The translations under genes and the position numbers were made by a program. A stretch of 32,987 nt of DNA. It comes from a virus. Positions 30,763-32,987 of the stretch are shown here, one piece after another; position 1 is the stretch's first letter; each line of letters opens with the position of its first letter. The notes under the pieces were generated by a model that worked only from the letters and a program-made list of their open reading frames with translations, searched no databases and was not told where the DNA came from. Location: IMG/VR virus record IMGVR_UViG_3300036945_000271, positions 1-32,987 of that record; one strand, written 5' to 3'.

Positions 30763-31545
30763 ATGACCGACAAAACCGACAACCCGCTTACGACAGCCGA
30801 ATACGTTGAAAGCCTTGAACTGCGGCTTGAAGCCTTTGACAAAAGGCTTGCAAACCTGTCGCAGTTGTTCAACGAAGCGTTGACCGCTATTCAGGAAGAT
30901 TTCGCCAAAGCCGACGCCCGCTTGTCGAAGGTCGAAAACAACGTTGAAGCAATCCTTCGCGCCGTCGCCAAGAACGCCCCCGCAGCCGACCCCGCGTTTC
31001 CCGTGCCATTGGTTCAACAGTTCGGCGCAGCCCTTGCAGCGACCGCCGAAGGCATGTTTGACGGCGTGTTTGACGGCGTGTTTGAAGGCTTCGGGGAAGT
31101 TGCACCGCCGACCCTATCGGAACCGGGCGACTTCGAACAACAGGCGAACCGCGCCGACCGCCCGAAGGTTCGGTTGTTTACGGGCGTTACGACCAAAGAA
31201 CAAGCCGCAGCAATGGCGAAGATTATGCAAGACCGTTGGCACGGCTTGACCGACCGCGAACAATTCGAAGCCCTTGGCAACCCGCCGTCGCTTCATTCGC
31301 TGTTGCAAGACGTTGCCAAGGAAACGAACCGCGCCCGTTCGAAATACCCCGGCGAAAACGCGAACGTCGGCGTGTTGCTTGAATATGTGGGCAAGCTTTC
31401 GGCTGCAACGCTGCGGTCGCCCCGTGCCGAAGTTCAACGTCGGGCAATCCAAGTTGCGGCAATGGCGCTGCGGGTTATCCTTGACGGCGACACGACGCTT
31501 GACGCATGGCGCGACCGCTTCGAAGTTGAACCGTTGAAGAAATAG
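30763..31545 (+). CDS. Coiled-coil protein with a MazG-like C-terminal region
   Basis: 260 residues from ATG 30763, AAAGGG upstream; an in-frame TTG at 30748 overlaps the previous stop. Residues about 10-75 form a charged coiled coil (VESLELRLEAFDKRLANLSQ). A short in-frame repeat, MFDGVFDGVFEGF, occurs near residue 100. The C-terminal ~75 residues (SLLQDVAKETNRARSKYPGE, LLEYVGKLSAATL, RRAIQVAAMALRVILDGD) resemble the helical core of phage MazG-like NTP pyrophosphatases. The expected catalytic E-E-x-x-E is E-Y-V-G-K, so it may be inactive. Resemblance is by helix pattern and is tentative. Confidence 0.62.
   Translation: MTDKTDNPLTTAEYVESLELRLEAFDKRLANLSQLFNEALTAIQEDFAKADARLSKVENNVEAILRAVAKNAPAADPAFPVPLVQQFGAALAATAEGMFDGVFDGVFEGFGEVAPPTLSEPGDFEQQANRADRPKVRLFTGVTTKEQAAAMAKIMQDRWHGLTDREQFEALGNPPSLHSLLQDVAKETNRARSKYPGENANVGVLLEYVGKLSAATLRSPRAEVQRRAIQVAAMALRVILDGDTTLDAWRDRFEVEPLKK
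31057..31080 (+). repeat. Tandem 12-bp repeat inside the coiled-coil gene
   Basis: TTTGACGGCGTG occurs twice in tandem (31057-31068, 31069-31080) and is followed by a partial third copy, TTTGAAGGC. It encodes the short F-D-G-V repeat and keeps the frame, so copy-number change would be tolerated. Confidence 0.7.
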
Positions 31546-31580
31546 CCAAAAACTATTTTCGAAATTCTGCATTGAAGGGG

Positions 31581-31609
31581 TTGACGTTTAGGGCGTTGAC
31601 CCCTATCTT
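31581..31609 (+). promoter_or_regulatory. Rightward sigma70-type promoter for the small gene cluster
   Basis: TTGACG at 31581-31586, a 17-nt spacer, then TATCTT at 31604-31609. A second TTGACC sits inside the spacer. The leader ends with GAAGGAACCGCCGAA before ATG 31647, similar to the leader of the 30035-30063 promoter. Confidence 0.55.
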
Positions 31610-31646
31610 CTTTATAACGAAGACGCCAACCGAAGGAACCGCCGAA

Positions 31647-31832
31647 ATGATACTTGCCGCAAAGACCGCTTACCGTGCCGCTTTCCGCGCCTATGCGACC
31701 GCCAACGGCAACGACCAAGCCGCGATTGACAAAGCGTCGCAAGACCTTGCCGACCGTCGCGGCGACGTTCTTGACGCGATTTTGAAGACCTTGACCGACG
31801 AAGCAACCGCCCAACAATCTTTTGACCTGTAA
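31647..31832 (+). CDS. Unrecognised small helical protein
   Basis: 61 residues; ATG 31647 is chosen because GAAGGAACC lies just before it, while the upstream in-frame codon at 31572 precedes the probable promoter. The sequence, with KTAYRAAFRAYATANGNDQA and a DVLDAILKTLTDEAT segment, is predicted fully helical. No motif or cysteine. It is the first gene of a run of small proteins and could be a host-takeover product, but nothing in the sequence identifies a target. Confidence 0.6.
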   Translation: MILAAKTAYRAAFRAYATANGNDQAAIDKASQDLADRRGDVLDAILKTLTDEATAQQSFDL

Positions 31833-31844
31833 GGAACCGCAGCC

Positions 31845-32063
31845 ATGCAACACCGCATTGAAACCAACATTGACGTAACGAACGCCGAAGAAGTGAAGCG
31901 TTGCCTTTCGTCGGTTTGCCGTCGTATTGGCGCGACCGATTACGAAGCCGCAGTTGACGTTGACGACAACTTTTCCGATAAGTTGGTTGTCGTTGTCAAA
32001 GGCAACGGGGCGACCCTTCGCGACGTTGCTTACGCCCTTGACTTGTTCGGCGCTTTGAACTGA
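31845..32063 (+). CDS. Unrecognised small alpha/beta protein
   Basis: 72 residues from ATG 31845, AAGGAACCGC upstream. It has an alternating pattern: a strand with TNIDVTNAEE, a helix with VKRCLSSVCRRIG, a strand DYEAAVDVDD, and a strand KLVVVVKGNG followed by a final helix. This is a beta-alpha-beta type small domain, similar in size to phage anti-host or DNA-binding proteins. Two cysteines lie in the first helix. No family is recognised. Confidence 0.6.
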   Translation: MQHRIETNIDVTNAEEVKRCLSSVCRRIGATDYEAAVDVDDNFSDKLVVVVKGNGATLRDVAYALDLFGALN

Positions 32064-32086
32064 AAACCCCGAAAGGATTGCCCACA

Positions 32087-32305
32087 ATGAAAACCGTTCA
32101 TATCAACCCGACGAACAACACGGTCAACGCCGTAACCCATACCGACGCGACTTTTCACGTTTACCCCGACGGTTCGTTTGACCTTGATATGAACGTCAAC
32201 GGCGAAGTCGTGTTTTTCCGTTTCAACAGCAAGGTCGGGGCTAAAGACATTGCCGAACTTCACGCCGTCTTGTTCGCGACGACGCCCGAAGAAAGGGGGG
32301 CGTAA
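32087..32305 (+). CDS. Unrecognised small beta-rich protein
   Basis: 72 residues from ATG 32087, GAAAGGA upstream; a TTG at 32078 is in frame but less likely. It contains HPT/NNTVNAVTHT-like strands, VYPDGSFDLDMNVNGEVVFF and a helix VGAKDIAELHAVLF. The shape, several strands then one helix, is common in small phage accessory proteins. The stop shares its last base with the next start (TAATG), so translation is coupled. Confidence 0.6.
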   Translation: MKTVHINPTNNTVNAVTHTDATFHVYPDGSFDLDMNVNGEVVFFRFNSKVGAKDIAELHAVLFATTPEERGA

Positions 32306-32514
32306 TGACCAAGCTTTGCGCCCAAAACCCCGTTCAACCTGAATTCACGCTTTGCGGCGACGCCTTCGACATTGTGTCAACCGAAGCGCCCGACGAAGAC
32401 ATTGAACCGTTCGACTTTGCCGTTGGTCGGGGCGACAAGGTAACTTGTGAACATTGCCTTCGGGCAATCGCGTTCATTTATGAAATCTATACACCGAAAG
32501 GCAAAGTGAAATGA
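32305..32514 (+). CDS. Unrecognised small protein with a CxxC motif
   Basis: 69 residues. ATG 32305 overlaps the preceding TAA by one base. Cysteines at 5, 17 and a C-x-x-C (TCEHCLRAI) near residue 48 suggest a small metal-binding site, perhaps with the earlier cysteines. The middle is acidic (TEAPDEDIEPFDF). No family recognised. Its stop overlaps the next gene (ATGA), extending the coupled cluster. Confidence 0.58.
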   Translation: MTKLCAQNPVQPEFTLCGDAFDIVSTEAPDEDIEPFDFAVGRGDKVTCEHCLRAIAFIYEIYTPKGKVK

Positions 32515-32987
32515 CCGCGAACCCAATGGTCAAATGGTTGTCGGCAATCGTCGCGCAAATCGCCGAAGACGAAGGGCTTGACCTAAACCAAGTCAACTAT
32601 CGGCAAATCATGGCGTTCGTTGAACGACCCGCCGAACCGAAGAAGACGTTGCAACAGCTTCGCGACGAAGCCGCAGCCAACGCAGCCGCCGACCGCAGCC
32701 CCGCGCCCCGTTGGGCCAAGCCTGCGACGCCCGCAGCCGACCGCAAGGCGCTTGGGGAAGGGTCGCCCTTGCCATGGGCCAAGACAGGGCGCAGCGCCCC
32801 GGAAACAGCCCGCCTAGCCCATGGGAAGCCCCGCAGCCCTGCCCCTGCCCCTGTCGCCACCAATGACGCAGCCGCAGGCGTTCGCAAGACGCTTGGGCAT
32901 GGTCGCAGCCCCGGCTTGCTTGGCATGGTCGAAGCCAAGATTGAACGGCACGAAAACCCGATTGAAATTGTCGGCAAGCCGTCGCGA
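32511..32987 (+). CDS. Basic, Ala/Pro-rich protein, 3' end outside the window
   Basis: The frame is open from ATG 32511 to the right edge (159 codons), so this is a partial gene. The N-terminal ~45 residues are helical (KWLSAIVAQIAEDEGLDLNQ), then a short LQQLRDEAAANAAA helix. The rest is low complexity with Arg, Pro and Ala, containing two W-A-K units (RWAKP, PWAKT) and two RK-x-LG-x-G units. The end (LLGMVEAKIERHENPIEIVG) may return to an ordered region. A disordered basic chain with repeated Trp units suggests nucleic-acid or protein binding, but no function can be assigned. Confidence 0.6.
   Translation, partial: MTANPMVKWLSAIVAQIAEDEGLDLNQVNYRQIMAFVERPAEPKKTLQQLRDEAAANAAADRSPAPRWAKPATPAADRKALGEGSPLPWAKTGRSAPETARLAHGKPRSPAPAPVATNDAAAGVRKTLGHGRSPGLLGMVEAKIERHENPIEIVGKPSR

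Noticed and set aside
1-32987. tRNA genes, integrase, attachment site or lysis cassette
   Set aside because: I saw no cloverleaf, no recombinase motif and no recognisable endolysin, holin or spanin; lysis genes must lie outside the window.

Overview
This window is part of a tailed double-stranded DNA phage genome, almost certainly a long non-contractile-tailed siphovirus. The evidence is a continuous virion module (capsid, connector, tail tube, frameshifted tail-assembly chaperone, tape measure, lambda gpL/gpJ-like tip, fibres) followed by a phage replication and recombination module. I see no integrase, attachment site, immunity cassette, tRNA, CRISPR array or insertion sequence. The DNA is moderately GC-rich and genes are packed with 4-14 nt overlaps. 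By eye I found no GANTC and very few GATC sites, which fits a proteobacterial host with CcrM- or Dam-type methylation (an alphaproteobacterium is plausible), but the host is an inference. The trinucleotide GAG/CTC is almost completely missing on both strands; I found one copy, at 18285-18287.

Layout. (1) 1-4659, rightward: end of a Mu gpF-like head morphogenesis gene, scaffold, major capsid protein, two related small proteins with different C-terminal tails, DnaT-like connector, a probable stopper and a probable tail terminator. (2) 4673-18871, rightward: a 737-residue tail tube protein with an inserted von Willebrand A (vWA) domain, the G/GT chaperone pair with an A_AAA_AAC slippery site, a gp10-like protein, tape measure, a 751-residue tip protein with a second vWA domain, a gpL-like four-cysteine protein, two small proteins, the tail hub, a repeat-containing fibre and a second fibre-like protein. 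(3) 18868-27343, leftward and meeting the tail module stop to stop: family B DNA polymerase, sliding clamp, SF2 helicase, Cas4/RecB-like nuclease, zinc-finger protein, DUF669-like single-strand-binding protein, Sak4/AAA_24-like ATPase and an unrecognised protein. (4) 27344-27492: divergent control region with two back-to-back sigma70-type promoters, an inverted repeat between their -35 boxes and a perfect 12-bp palindrome beside a small HTH regulator gene. (5) 27493-32987, rightward: regulator, primase-helicase, then small accessory genes with at least two further promoters. The last gene runs off the window.

How it works together. The leftward operon supplies polymerase, clamp, SSB and recombination proteins. 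The rightward early genes supply the primase-helicase and small proteins that probably act on the host. The HTH regulator could switch both arms from the shared control region. Stem-loops after the capsid, decoration-like and tail tube genes probably adjust transcript levels of the most abundant virion proteins. No stretch over 300 nt lacks a gene.
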